Source of the DNA: Lentinus brumalis
Lineage: Eukaryota > Basidiomycota > Agaricomycetes > Polyporales > Polyporaceae
Length of the DNA stretch: 64,000 nt
Assembly (NCBI GenBank): GCA_001792895.1
Contig: MARA01000013.1
Span: 434,001-498,000, forward strand
Reading direction: 5' to 3'
Shown: positions 10,217 through 20,832 of the stretch, in pieces
Layout: the number at the start of each line of letters is the position of its first letter
Numbering within the stretch: position 1 is the stretch's first letter
Made by a program: the position numbers and the translations under genes
Notes under the pieces: generated by a model
Database searches by the model: none
Seen by the model: only the letters and a program-made list of their open reading frames with translations
What the model was told of the DNA's origin: nothing

Positions 10217-11742
10217 ATGTCAGCACGCCCGCTCTTGTACGACTCCTTGTTCCTGGTGAGTACTGGCCGTGTCGTAGTGATCGCGATGAGACACGTGAAC
10301 TGACTTCGATGGACTATCTATCCGTAGGACATGCCTACGTTCCCGCTGGAGCTGACCGACGAGATCATCGCATGGATCTCGGTTGTGTGCGACGGCGCGT
10401 GGTACGATGAACGCGAGAGGTACGGCACCCTGCTCGACTGCTCTTTGGTCTGCAGTGCATGGCTGCCCGTCAGCTGGCATCAACTGTTCCAGAAGCTGCA
10501 CATCAACACTCCAGAACGGTACGATCTACTTGTATCCCGGGTCTTGCACTCGGCGAAAATGAGGATCCATCTCCTATCTGTCCGCTCAGTAGCGTTGTTC
10601 ACCGACCGCTCCCTGGGTGCCCTCCCTACCTTCCATCGGAGCCCGTTCGTGCTCGAATTTGCCGGATATCTTCCCAATCTGACATCCATGGATTTCTGTC
10701 TCGGGAGCGTCGAGGCATTTTCATCACACCCCAGCTCCTTTCTGGTCATATCTCGGTTCTTGACTACTCGAACACTGATGATCATTGATCATGAACTGCA
10801 CATTCTCTTCGTCGCACTCTTACCTTGTTACCCTCCTTGAACAGTCTCCAGATTTGCAACGCATCATGGCCAGACCCGGCAGTGGACCGCTTGCCTGTGC
10901 TGTCGCATGGTGCATCTACCGTCCGTCGGCCAGTCCTATTAGTTTTAAACATCCTCGGCTGGGAAGCCGATCCTCCTAGTCGACGTTGTGCTCAGCAGTT
11001 CATAGCGTGGTTGTCGGAGACGGCGACATCGTCATCTCTCGTTGATCTCAGGGTCAGCGGCCATTCTAGCGTGGCGCAGCTCGGAAGCATGGCCATGTTT
11101 GGTCCGTCCCTGTTTCGCTTTGGACGCGGTGTAAGGAAGTTGGATATCGGGGTCCACCAAGCTGATAGTGGTCAGTCACGTTTTTCATCTGCTTTCCTGA
11201 TCGTTGACTAAAGTTTCATGAATAGAGCTCGATATGTTTCTGTGCAAATTCACAAGCCTGGAGACACTTCACCTGCGCTTCAAATACGCCCTCCAGCCTG
11301 ATACCTGGGTCCAGGCAGAGACACTCGTGCGCTCCCTTCCTCGTCCAACACAGCTCGTGAACCTCTACATCTCTGCTAGTTCCTATGATCATGGCCCAAT
11401 CGAGCTTTCGAAATTCGAAGGTCTTGAGTCTCTGGACGAGGCTCTACGGCTCGAGCTATTCCGAGGCCTTCAGGCCGTGAAGCTTCATGTGGAATATCGC
11501 AAAGAAGAGGGCGACCCGGAGGAGGGACTAACTCTCACGGCGACTATGCTGGCAGTGATGAAGAACAAACTACCACAACTCGTCGTGCGGAATGTTATTG
11601 AAGTATCAGCTGAAGTGTATTACATAGTAAGTACGGGGACCGAGATGCAACTTATACCAATTAACCGCTCCACCAGCTCTCGGACCCTAAACCTGTACTG
11701 GACGTCGAGCGTCCACTCAACCCCAACACCGTGCTATCCTAG
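10217..11742 (+). CDS. F-box protein with LRR-like C-terminal region
   Basis: Exon 1 (10217-10255, 13 codons) joins through a phase-0 intron (10256-10327) to an exon that begins with an F-box: FPLELTDEII, then CSLVCSAWLPVSWHQLF. F-box proteins recruit substrates to SCF ubiquitin ligases through Skp1. Later exons, with hydrophobic periodicity typical of basidiomycete F-box/LRR-like proteins, are separated by introns 11171-11225 and 11627-11676. The last exon ends LNPNTVLS at TAG 11740-11742. The link between the first F-box exon and the exon starting near 10852 is uncertain. An intron 10745-10851 would restore the frame, with a good pyrimidine tract but an unusual donor GTCATA; otherwise there is a frameshift near 10820. 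Copia sits 24 bases upstream of the start codon. Confidence 0.75.
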
Positions 11743-13091
11743 GCGAAGTCGCGTATCCTATTCTGTATCACTCGGTCGTCCTTCAGCCTCTGCGTCCGCC
11801 ATGGCGGGCTCCCCGCCTGAGCTCCCGCTCCAGAACGCATATCTAGACGTCCACTTGTGCAACACGCTGATAGAGCCCCCATCACATCCACTCGTGAGGG
11901 CGGGCTCACGCGTCCTCTCGCTCACGCCCACACCAGAACCAAGACGACGGATTCGCTGAACCGTCTTGAGCAAAAACTGCGGGCTCTGTACGGGTCCGGG
12001 CCCGGACGCCCGTGAGGAGCTGGCTATGCTCCGTGTCGTACCAGCGGCTGAACTCCGCCATCGCGACATTCCTCATCTAGACCTCGAATACGGCCAACTA
12101 CTTCCTTGGCGCACTCTCGCTGACACTGCCGTCTTTGTATGCTTCTCATACATTGCTCCCTCCAATTCATCGCTGCTCAGCGAAGTTCATGTGGCTTCTC
12201 TTTGACCGGTCCATAGACATTCTGCTCCATCAGCTCCAGCTTGTCAGGTCGACGCGGTGCTTGGTCATATCGGCAGCGCTCCGTCACTGCTCTCGATGCC
12301 GAACTCAATCGCCTCCTGGTATTCCGGGGTCCGGGTCCAGGAGGGCCGCGGTCGTAGAGTGCCACGTGAGCGGGCGAGATCTGGTCCTGTGTCTTGCGGA
12401 GAGGAAACGCGGGCCCGGCCTCCGTGTCATCCTACTGCTCGGACGCGTATGACCCACGAAGCGTAGACCCGACGTCAGTGTAGGGTAACAGAAGGCTGGT
12501 GCGTCTAGAGAGGTTCGGTGGAGGTGAAGCAGGGAGCGACGAGACTGAAATTGGTGTCGTCGGTCGACAGATCGTCATGATGATGAGGAAATTGAGCTCG
12601 TAGCAAGTAATCCCATGACACAGATGTAATGTCGAGACTTACATGGTAGTTTTGGAGGACTGAACCAGGTGGTTGTATGAGGAGCATGTCGTGCTGTGCT
12701 CGAAGGTGCTGTAGAGGGTCCTTATTACTCCGGAAGCCGCCACCGACCTACGCTTGAAGGCCAAGAAAGTACATACTCAAGTGTCTTGCGCTGATTGTGC
12801 AGGCCAGGGCATGGACGGGGCCATAGATTGGATGCTATGGTACATGCTACATGCGTACTACCCCGCCGTCTACTGACCGCCTCGCAGCCCCCGTCCCATC
12901 GTCTCCCAGATCCCATGACGCCCTGCCGCTGCCTTGCCACACAGCTCGAAGGTCCAGGTCCAGGTGAGCGTCGCGCGCGATTACAGCGGCACCCGTCGTG
13001 TATGTATCTCTGCACCTCAACCATCGCGTCCTGGCACATGTGCACTCGCCCTTCCTTGCGCGCAGCTCAACCGCACAAGATGTCTGCAACA
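11743..13091. other. No gene resolved between F-box gene and next gene
   Basis: Short frames occur on both strands. A 60-codon minus-strand frame at 12505-12687 contains a donor-like GTAAGTC and may be the last exon of a minus-strand gene, but no partner exons could be chained. No repeat or RNA gene is seen. Confidence 0.35.
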
Positions 13092-14515
13092 TGGACACCA
13101 ATGAGCAAAGGGCCCGCACAGAACGAGCGCGACGCGAGGTACGTACCTTCAACACGACGACCTACAGCGGCGGCGGGCGCGCGGTGGTAAGCGCGGCGAC
13201 GAAGCGGAAGAGTAACAAGGGCGAGGGCAACATCTGGCAGGGGGGGGAGACAAGGTGAGCAAGACACGCGGGCTCTATGCGCTCCCCATATACCTTAAAT
13301 ACTCCTCCCCATCCTAGCCCCAACTTGTGCGATGTCAGCACGCCGACCGGCACCGTCCCTACATCAGACACACTTACACAATGCGACAACAAGACCATAA
13401 TGTGTTCAAGCAAGCGGATGCGCTCCAGACGGGCTCTCTTGCATATCTTGAATATGGGCGCCGTCGGCCCTGGGTCGTGTCCCGGGTACGCTATCTCCGA
13501 ATCGGCACACAACGCTTGCAACTCGCACCGCGGCTCTATCCCCCGGTGGTCGCAAACTCTGGTATGCGTTCATACTGCAGCCCCTCCTCTTGCTGGATAC
13601 AACGCAAGCCCTGCAGTACACGTCCGACTTCCCGGGAGACGGTCCCCTCCGCGACAAGACCACAGTCCGCCCGAGTTCCAACTTGGCCTCAGCGTCGTAC
13701 AACGACGGGCTCGGATGGCGAGGGCGATACATGGCAGCACAAGCGCGCGACGCCTCCCAAGTCGTCGGTGGTGGGTGAGTGTCATCCGTGTCCCATCCTC
13801 CATAGCACCGTGACGTCAGCTTCTGACTCGCCGTGCAGCTGCAGGAACGCCAGCGGTCGGTCGGTCGGTCGGTCGCGCAAAGGCTCGGTCGTGAACGCGC
13901 TTTAGATTCGGACGTGCATCGCCGTTGCATTTGCGTGCTACGGGAGTCGGGACATGGCACATGCAGGCTGCAGCACGGGAGGCTCGGCAACGGGAACAGG
14001 AACAGGAATAGGAACAGGAACAGGAACAGGAACAGGAACAGGATGCGGTGCACCGTGACGATGACCGCGACCCAAGCCCTGGCCCTAGACGGAACTCCTG
14101 GATGACGGGAGCGTCACTGAATCTGGAGGAGTACGCAGACTCGACGTGCTTGTCCTCGACCAGTAACTGGGGATCGAGACAGATAGTGCCGGGTGTATCA
14201 CAAGAGCTGGGTGAGGCATTTCCGAGTGAGAGGCGTTCGACACAGATGGCAGGGGTCGTAAAGGCGCAGAAGATCATCGCGTTGAGCCGGCTGCAGGTGG
14301 TAGCGACGGAAATCATTGAGGGCAAACGCAGGGGTATGGTACGAGATTGCAGACCGGACATCGGGAGGAAGAGGAAGGATCAGGGTGACAGAGGGTGTAG
14401 TGAGACCGACATTCCACGGGTCGAACTGTATGCTAGGTTCGTCGTGTTCCGAATCGTCATGTTGGCTGGCTTGTCACCGAAGATACATACCTCCGCATCA
14501 GCAAAAAACCGATAA
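13092..14515 (+). pseudogene. Unassigned gene with Glu-Gln repeat and internal stop
   Basis: Exon 1 (13092-13255) begins MDTNEQRARTERARRE and is basic and Gly/Lys-rich. A donor GTGAGC at 13256 leads to an acceptor near 13338, and a charged exon containing MRQQDHNVFKQADALQ follows. Further junctions are likely at ~13489/13608 (GTACGC…CGCAAG), 13777/13840 and 13912/13968. The last of these joins in frame to AAAREARQRE followed by a (GAACAG)n tract coding Glu-Gln repeats. One CAG of the tract is TAG (bases 14010-14012), which stops the frame; it is open again afterwards through DDDRDPSPGPRRNS to 14515. I do not recognise the family. Exon limits are inferred by eye. Without the TAG this would read as a long, coiled-coil-prone, probably nuclear protein. 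Confidence 0.4.
13992..14043 (+). repeat. (GGAACA)n microsatellite
   Basis: About eight to nine copies of a GGAACA hexamer with one C-to-T change giving GGAATA. In the gene frame it encodes alternating Glu and Gln. A short (CGGT)n tract lies nearby at 13855-13875. Confidence 0.9.
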
Positions 14516-14870
14516 GAGTATAAGAGTGTGGGAGCGTATACGAGCGTTGCAATCACTTATAATCCACCCGGCGGATTGCAAGAGATGATTATCTCGCGTG
14601 GGTACTTTGCACTCAACGCAATCTCGCCGCAAGGCGATCATACTCTGGTACAATCAGATGTAATCAATGAAATCTATTGCACGTCTTATAAGAGATTGGA
14701 GCGATTACAAGGGATTCGTGACGCGTATAGGCAATACTATTATACTTCAATTCAACCAGCCGGTCATAATCGAGTTCGAAGGCGTGGTCACACAGATGAC
14801 ATAGAGTGGACTCAGTTGTATTACGCACTAGACAATACATGCTTAGCTACGAGGGGAAGGGAGTAACATA
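14490..14870 (+). other. AT-rich island with an open frame
   Basis: Base composition changes abruptly to AT-rich compared with GC-rich neighbours. An open plus frame from 14516 to 14866 (GTG at 14528) encodes about 112 residues rich in Tyr and Ile, including QYYYTSIQP and DDIEWTQLYY. There is no in-frame ATG near its 5' end and I recognise no domain. It may be a fragment of a mobile or organellar sequence. Confidence 0.4.
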
Positions 14871-14893
14871 TGATGCACCAACTTCGTCTTACA

Positions 14894-15078
14894 CTAGACG
14901 AGCTCAGAGTCCAGACGGGGGCGGCGGGGTAGCAACTCTGCGGCACTGAATCGGGCTGTGTACATGTCCTGCGAATAGAGACGTCAGCGATCATCACGAC
15001 AACCGAGAAGATGACTCCGAGGGAGCATACCTGCCACTGCGCTTCCTCGGAAGATATTGCGAGTGAGCGACAGATATG
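14894..15078 (-). CDS. C-terminal exons of an unassigned minus-strand gene
   Basis: On the minus strand an exon beginning after AATAG at 15079 reads to a donor GTATGC at 15030. A 62-nt intron (14969-15030, ending TTCGCAG) joins in frame to a last exon containing DMYTARFSAAELLPRR, with stop at 14894-14896. The joined peptide includes SEEAQWQ and looks like real coding sequence. Upstream exons probably lie between 15080 and 15400, but I could not order them. Function unknown. Confidence 0.35.
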
Positions 15079-15083
15079 CTATT

Positions 15084-16160
15084 CTGATGAGTTCAGTGCA
15101 TCAGTATAGGAAGTCCGGCAGACGTACCAGTGCTGTACGTACAAGATGATTGCTTACCTTGAGCATCTCCGCTGTTGACTTGGATGCCTACCAGGGATGA
15201 CAGGTAGGAAAACGACTTGTAGACGCACCTTCGTTGCGAACTGATGCCGACGTGACTATGGACCAGCTCAATGATAATCGGCATGCTCAGCGAGCACGTC
15301 TCGAAAGGCCAGCGGGCGTGCGGATTCCAGTACACCGTCAACGCACCTTCTCGAGCCTTGTTGCAACGAGCCGAGTATATATCACGCTCTTGCGTGCGAG
15401 TACAAGCGGTGAACAGCGAGGAGTGGACATACCTGTGTCTGAGCCTCAGTAGGAGGCTCAGGGAACGCGGGAGACAGGATGCTCATCGGGATGGTGGTGG
15501 TCGGTGGGAGAGATACGTGGTCCGCACATGGAGCTCGCCGTCGAGTTTAAGTGCGTTGCTGGCAGGCGGGGGAAAATTGGTGGCTCTAAGTGGGATGTTG
15601 AGTGCTTCGGTCGCGCTCATTCGGTCCCCCTCCCGGTCGAGAGCGGACTTCGGAAGACTCCGGAGTGAGGCCGTGACCTGCTCCTCGCTTGCAAGCAGTA
15701 AGCTCGCCCTCTAAGCCTTGTAATCTGCCAGGGATGATTGCTTTGGATTGCAATCGGTCGCTAGACTTCGAGCCATTGCAATTGCCACAATCCTTCAGCA
15801 TCGTTTTGGGGATTTGCTGATGCGGTAGGTTCATACCATCGTCTCTTGGCCCTTGAGCGCACGAATCTCCTGGACAAAAAGTCGGCGAGTATGCCTTCGT
15901 GTCGCCTGAGGAACCGATTTGACCTGTGCATGTGGGTGCGGGGGTAGAGTATATGTGCGGACGGGCCACATTATATCGCTCTGACGGCGCCCAGAGTTAG
16001 CCCAGGAACTGCGATGCCCCTCACGCGTGATAAAGATGGGAGGTATATGCGCACGTCTTATGCAAGAGAGATGGTACGGATCGAGAGGTCCACGATGGCA
16101 TTGGTCGAATCTCATGGCCAGATGCTTTCGCGGTCGCTCGAAGCCTTTCTGTCCTCTACT
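15084..16160. other. Unresolved sequence, probable upstream exons
   Basis: Donor-like GTAAGC and GTACGT motifs on the minus strand near 15133-15170 suggest more exons of the gene ending at 14894. No continuous model was found, and nothing recognisable lies at 15400-16160. Confidence 0.3.
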
Positions 16161-16455
16161 TATGAGGGGCGCCAGCAGACAAAAAGACTCGACTTCAGTT
16201 CTGAGTTTGGGATTTGGATCTGGACTTCAGCAACTGAACTGAACTCCAGAGTTGGACCGTACACGTGATTGGTTCAATTTCGGTTTGCGATTTCGTTTTC
16301 GCGCGGGCATCTCAACTGCCGCTTTGGGTTTCGGTTTCGCCTTTCGACTTCACGACTCCGCATCGCGACATCGCCCTATGCGACGCGGTCTAGGTGCTCT
16401 TGGGCTGATTGACGCCTCCGGCACGCGCCGCCGTTAACTCCGCAACGCCTCGCAG
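16161..16455 (+). repeat. Dispersed ~290-bp repeat, copy A
   Basis: This copy matches the reverse complements of 18199-18470 and 18927-19222. Shared landmarks are GAGGGGCGCCAGC at one end, a run of GAACTGAAGT-like words, GGTTTCGGTTTCGCC in the middle and GTTAACTCCGCAACGCC at the other end. It has no clear terminal inverted repeats and no coding potential. It may be a solo LTR or a short non-autonomous element. Confidence 0.85.
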
Positions 16456-18198
16456 CGCTCCCACAAGCAGGACCTAGGTATGATATTCACCAAGGCTTCA
16501 AGTTCAGTAATGACATTCAGCGTCTGCCACTGGTGGCGTCCGCGGCAGCTGAGACTGTGACTCGGAGGTCCCGAGAATGCGTGCCAGCAAGCTAGTAGAA
16601 TTAGAGGACAACAACATCATTTACTACTGACTAGTACTGATATCCCCTCTTTTTAGCTTGTTAGGCCGCCAGTGGCCCAGTGCTCCTAGACCAGAAGGTA
16701 TGTGACGAATATGCTTTGGATTTTAGGACTGCTGCAGCTTGCAGAGCTGGAATAAACCAGCACGGAGGGGCCATGGATACGTCCTCCGTGAATGAAACGA
16801 TGTCGGCAGGCGTGATTCTTGTGAGCAGCCCCATGTAGTACAGTAGTAGTACTTACAGTTTGCGTGCTGAGACTCGTCACGCTTGCCAGCAGATGAGAGG
16901 ACATTGTGCGCAATGTGAGTCTCGGGGCAGATGCAGGGTGTGCACAGCACGTCGGGACCATCAAGAAGTGAAAGATCGCCCGCCAATTGCGTGGACCGGT
17001 CGAGAGGGACTTACACGGGATGAACTCGTGCGCAAACACACTGAGGAGACGTCAGGCGGGCGCCGCGCGGTGAATGGGCCGCATGCGAGAGCGTGAAGGG
17101 AGGGCACCATCCCAGTGCAGGCCCGGACGCGACGAGGAGCTGGAGACAGGTAGCAACAGCTGTCTTCCTCATCGCCCAAGCTGCACATCACGACAAGGGG
17201 CGACGGCAGCAGGTGTACAGTAGTTAAGTCGCGTCCTGTACATAGTACTCCTAAGGCTTTATGAACGCAGGTAATTCATGCGACGTGAACTAAGTGAGTT
17301 CGCATGGTCAGGATGCGGAGACTCGGACAGTGTGGCAGGCACTGCTGGTCGGGCGTGGTCTCGGACTCGAGACAGTAGCGTACGATGAGCCTATACCTCT
17401 GGAAGCAGGTGTGAAACTCAATTTTGGGGTACATTCCTGCTCATCTGACTAGCTATCAATCTGCTACTTGGTGACTGCTTACCAGGGCTCGACGAACTCT
17501 CCGACCTGTGACAACTGATGCATGAGTAAGTCTGTGACTGCTCACTGCTGAAGGGCACGGAAACCCTACTATCTCTAGTGCGAACTTGTCCGCCATTGGG
17601 CTGTGTGACGGATACAACGGGCTGCTCGGGAGAGTGCGTGTGCGAGCCGACGTCGCCGTCGACAGATTTGTTCGTTGATGTGTATGTCAGCGCAGTGTGT
17701 GAGGGGTAACTGGGACACAGGGAAGTTTGTACTCACCATGTGCCACCGCATAAAGCATACAATCTCAAGTCCATGAAGGGAATTATGCAGTTGAATCTGT
17801 GAAGAAAGGTGTCAGCTTGTGCTGCACATGAACGCAGTTCAGCGAGCTTACGTCGCAAGTGCGGACAGAGAGCTCAGAGAACACTTTCACATGTGTGCGT
17901 CTTGTATGCTACAAGCAGAACAACGATGATGTCAGGATGTAATCTTGATGTGGATCTACTGCCTGACTCGGAATTTCGAGTCAATAGCAGGGGACTCACT
18001 TACCCTTAACCTAGTCTTGCAGTTTGACCTTAATAATGTAGAGAGTGCATGGGTCAGAGATGAGGTTTGCGAGTATAAGAAGAAGAATAGAGCATACCAA
18101 CAAAGTCCGAAGGGTGTGCCAAGTGCATCTAATGTAAGTGCAGTCTTCGCGAGTCGGCGCGACCCTCGAAAACGTCACGGTGAAGGTTGGTGATTCGA
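16456..18198. other. No gene resolved
   Basis: Minus-strand frames around 16690-17190 contain donor-like GTAAGT motifs and may belong to a decayed intron-rich gene, but no model stays open. I see nothing else definite. Confidence 0.3.
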
Positions 18199-18470
18199 GC
18201 AGGCGTTGTGGAGTTAACGGCGGGGCGTGCCGGAGGCGTCAATCAGTCCGGGAGCATGTTGACCGCGTCGCATAGGGCGATGTCGCGATGCGGAGTCGTG
18301 AAGTCGAAAGGCGAAACCGAAACCCAAAGCGGCAGTTGAGACGCCCGCGCGAAAACGAAATCGCAAACCGAAATTGAACCAATCACGTGTACGGTCCAAC
18401 TCTGGAGTTCAGTTCAGTTGCTGAAGTCCAGATCCAAATCCCAAACTCAGAACTGAAGTCGAGTCTTTTT
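18199..18470 (-). repeat. Dispersed ~290-bp repeat, copy B
   Basis: This is an inverted copy of 16161-16455, highly similar over the whole core but lacking the GCGCCAGC end, where the sequence diverges after GAGTCTTTTT. With copy A it forms a 2-kb-spaced inverted pair. Confidence 0.85.
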
Positions 18471-18926
18471 AGTCATGCAATTTTTCCAGTTCCAAGTGCA
18501 GACAAATGTCGTCGTCAGAGCTTGAGTTCCTTTGTCACGGCAATGCGCAAGTTTCATGCCTCCTGAGACCTTATGACTGCACAGATAAGCTGGAGCTCGT
18601 TGTGTCGCTTGACTACAGCTGAGTTCGCCATTTAAATACAGTCATATCTGGACATGGAGAAGTCCCAGGGCCCCGGGAGCCGGGACACCAGTGCTGCCCG
18701 CCATGCCCAGTACTAGTACAAGCATACCTCGTATCCTCACCTTGTCTACGTTGCGTATGGGGTGATAGAGTCTCCGCACATTCATGATTACAACATGCCG
18801 AGACTTGCATCCGGGACCTTGATAGGCTGGCAGACTGTGACATCATACAGATGAGAAGGTAGTAACTTGTAAGTGAGAAGTACGTTGACTACTAGTATAC
18901 GAGTCGTAATTGCCAGATATGGGTGA

Positions 18927-19222
18927 GCTGCGAGGCATTGCGGAGTTACCGGAGGTGCGTGCCGGAGGCGTCAATCAGCCAGGGCGCACAGTGACAGTGT
19001 CGCACTGGGTGAAGTCGCGATGGGGAGTCGTGAAGTCGAGAGGCGAAACCGAAACCCAAAGCGGAAGTTGAGACGCCCGTGCGAAACCGAAATCACAAAC
19101 CGAAATTGAACCGATCACGTGTCAAGTCCAACTCTGAAGTTCACTTCAGTTGCCGAAGTCCAAATCCAAAGTCCAAACTCAGAACTGAAGTCGAGTCTTT
19201 TTGTCCGCTGGCGCCCCTCATA
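18927..19222 (-). repeat. Dispersed ~290-bp repeat, copy C
   Basis: A third copy in the same orientation as B, more diverged, keeping both ends including GTCCGCTGGCGCCCCTCA. Copies B and C are direct repeats about 730 bases apart. Confidence 0.8.
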
Positions 19223-19394
19223 TACGAGTGTCTTCTGTGATGCTTGTTTTCCACATGCTCACCTGGTGTAAGACACAGCGGCAACGCAGTCACAGAGGTA
19301 ATTTGTACGTCAGGCTGACGTTCTGTAGCAGGAGAAGGAGCGTCTTCGTTCCAGCTGGCAGGAGTCGCGCAAAGTCGCGAGATGAACGAGTGGC

Positions 19395-19526
19395 ATGGCC
19401 GAGATCTCCAACGAGAATCTTATCTTATCTCTCCAGGAGCTCGCTGTCATCCTCGCCCCACTCACCATCAACCTCAACATTCTCAATGCCTTGGCTACGG
19501 ACTTCGTTTACTCGACGCTGCGCTAG
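19395..19526 (+). CDS. Short open frame, possible exon
   Basis: ATG at 19395 opens 43 codons beginning MAEISNENLILSLQELAV with strong hydrophobic spacing, ending at TAG 19524-19526. A pyrimidine tract and CAG follow, so it could be an exon of a larger plus-strand gene continuing toward 19620. No homologue is recognised. Confidence 0.25.
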   Translation: MAEISNENLILSLQELAVILAPLTINLNILNALATDFVYSTLR

Positions 19527-19963
19527 TAACTCTTTCTGCTGTCCCTCAGTGTGCTTTCTGATCTACCGTCTGCGTCGCCCTTCTGCCGACACAACTGCAA
19601 GCGATCAGAATGGTCCAGTGTAATCCTCAACATCAATAATTCCCAATTTGTCTGAAAGTCTGGCGCGCGGGCACCTGACTCCTTCGACCTCGACTTCGAG
19701 CATGCCGGTCTCAAATCTCACACTGGCATCTTAAAACTTCGCAGCAAGACACTAGAGGACTGCTTCGACCCCTACCTTCAATCGCTGTTGAAACCTCTCC
19801 ACCAGGGTGCCCCAGCACAGCCAAGAGTGCCGCATGGTGTCGAGCCCAATCTGGCAAGCCCATTCCGAAGCTCCAGAAAGCAACCGCCGAGGGATGTGTT
19901 GGGGAGGCTGAGGGACCATGCAAAGTTGTTGAAGCACGGTTACGGTACAGTATGAGGTATGCT

Positions 19964-20085
19964 CAGACATTTCCAGACCGTCTGAACGTCTGGAGATGTC
20001 TGAGCTGTCTGCATCATCTGAAATCATGTCTGACAGCATCTGAAATGTCTGCATCAGACGTTCCAGACGCCATCAGATAAATCTG
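19964..20085. repeat. TCTGA / CAGAC motif cluster
   Basis: About a dozen occurrences of TCTGA, TCTGC or the complement CAGAC fall within 120 bases at irregular spacing. It is not a regular tandem repeat. It could be low-complexity drift or a cluster of binding sites. Confidence 0.6.
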
Positions 20086-20088
20086 AAA

Positions 20089-20604
20089 TTACTGATGAAG
20101 GGCACGCGTGCAGCCGGACGGCGTATGACCCACTTGCTTGAGTACGGTAAGCACTTCTTCGAGTACCATCGTCTGTCCTGGACTCATAAGGCCTCCCAGT
20201 GTTCCGTCACCCGCGCCCTCGACTCGCTCTCCTTGAACCTCTGGAGCCTTCAAGCCTCCGATGCTCTTATCGTTCCTCGAAGCAGCGTGTGCGATCTGCC
20301 TCTGTGTCTGCTGTGGGTAGATTGCGACTGCAGCTCCTACCGAGAGAGGGAGGGAGCCGCTGAGGTCTGAGGGCTCGTTGTACTTCTGGTTCGTCCCGGT
20401 CCTCGAGCCTCTGCTCTCTGTGACCGCGATTTGCCCCCACTGTCCCCTCCATTCACGATACAAGATACACGCGTCACGATACGACGAGCCGATTGTGGAT
20501 CCCTCATTTGAGCAGCTGCAACAACCTGCGGGCAATAACTTACTCGGGGAGGACAGACGGCTCCGAGGAGGAGAATGGTCATGAAATAGGGCTGCATCAG
20601 ACAA
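20089..20604 (-). CDS. Hypothetical protein, low confidence
   Basis: An open minus-strand frame of about 171 codons, including CILYREWRGQWGQIAVTE and a C-terminus with VLEEVLTVLKQ. The overlapping plus strand and another minus frame are also partly open, so coding status is uncertain. No domain is recognised. Confidence 0.25.
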   Translation of the reverse strand: MSDAALFHDHSPPRSRLSSPSKLLPAGCCSCSNEGSTIGSSYRDACILYREWRGQWGQIAVTESRGSRTGTNQKYNEPSDLSGSLPLSVGAAVAIYPQQTQRQIAHAASRNDKSIGGLKAPEVQGERVEGAGDGTLGGLMSPGQTMVLEEVLTVLKQVGHTPSGCTRALHQ

Positions 20605-20832
20605 GCATGGAAGTACGTTCTCTTCGTATACTGACTGAAACGACGTACGTTGCTGACCAGCTTCCGTAAACTCAGCTCACCGCTCAATCTGGATAGTTGC
20701 GGCTTGACGACACGCGACACGGAGCACCGCGGCTTGCACAAGAAACGGTCATCACCAGCTTGAATGCCATGACCGCGACCTCACTTTCCTACTTCTGGTC
20801 CCGCTGCTTGCTGTCCCTGACATGCTTTCGCT

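Noticed and set aside
13853..13880. (CGGT)n as a functional repeat element
   Set aside because: Only about five units; ordinary microsatellite.
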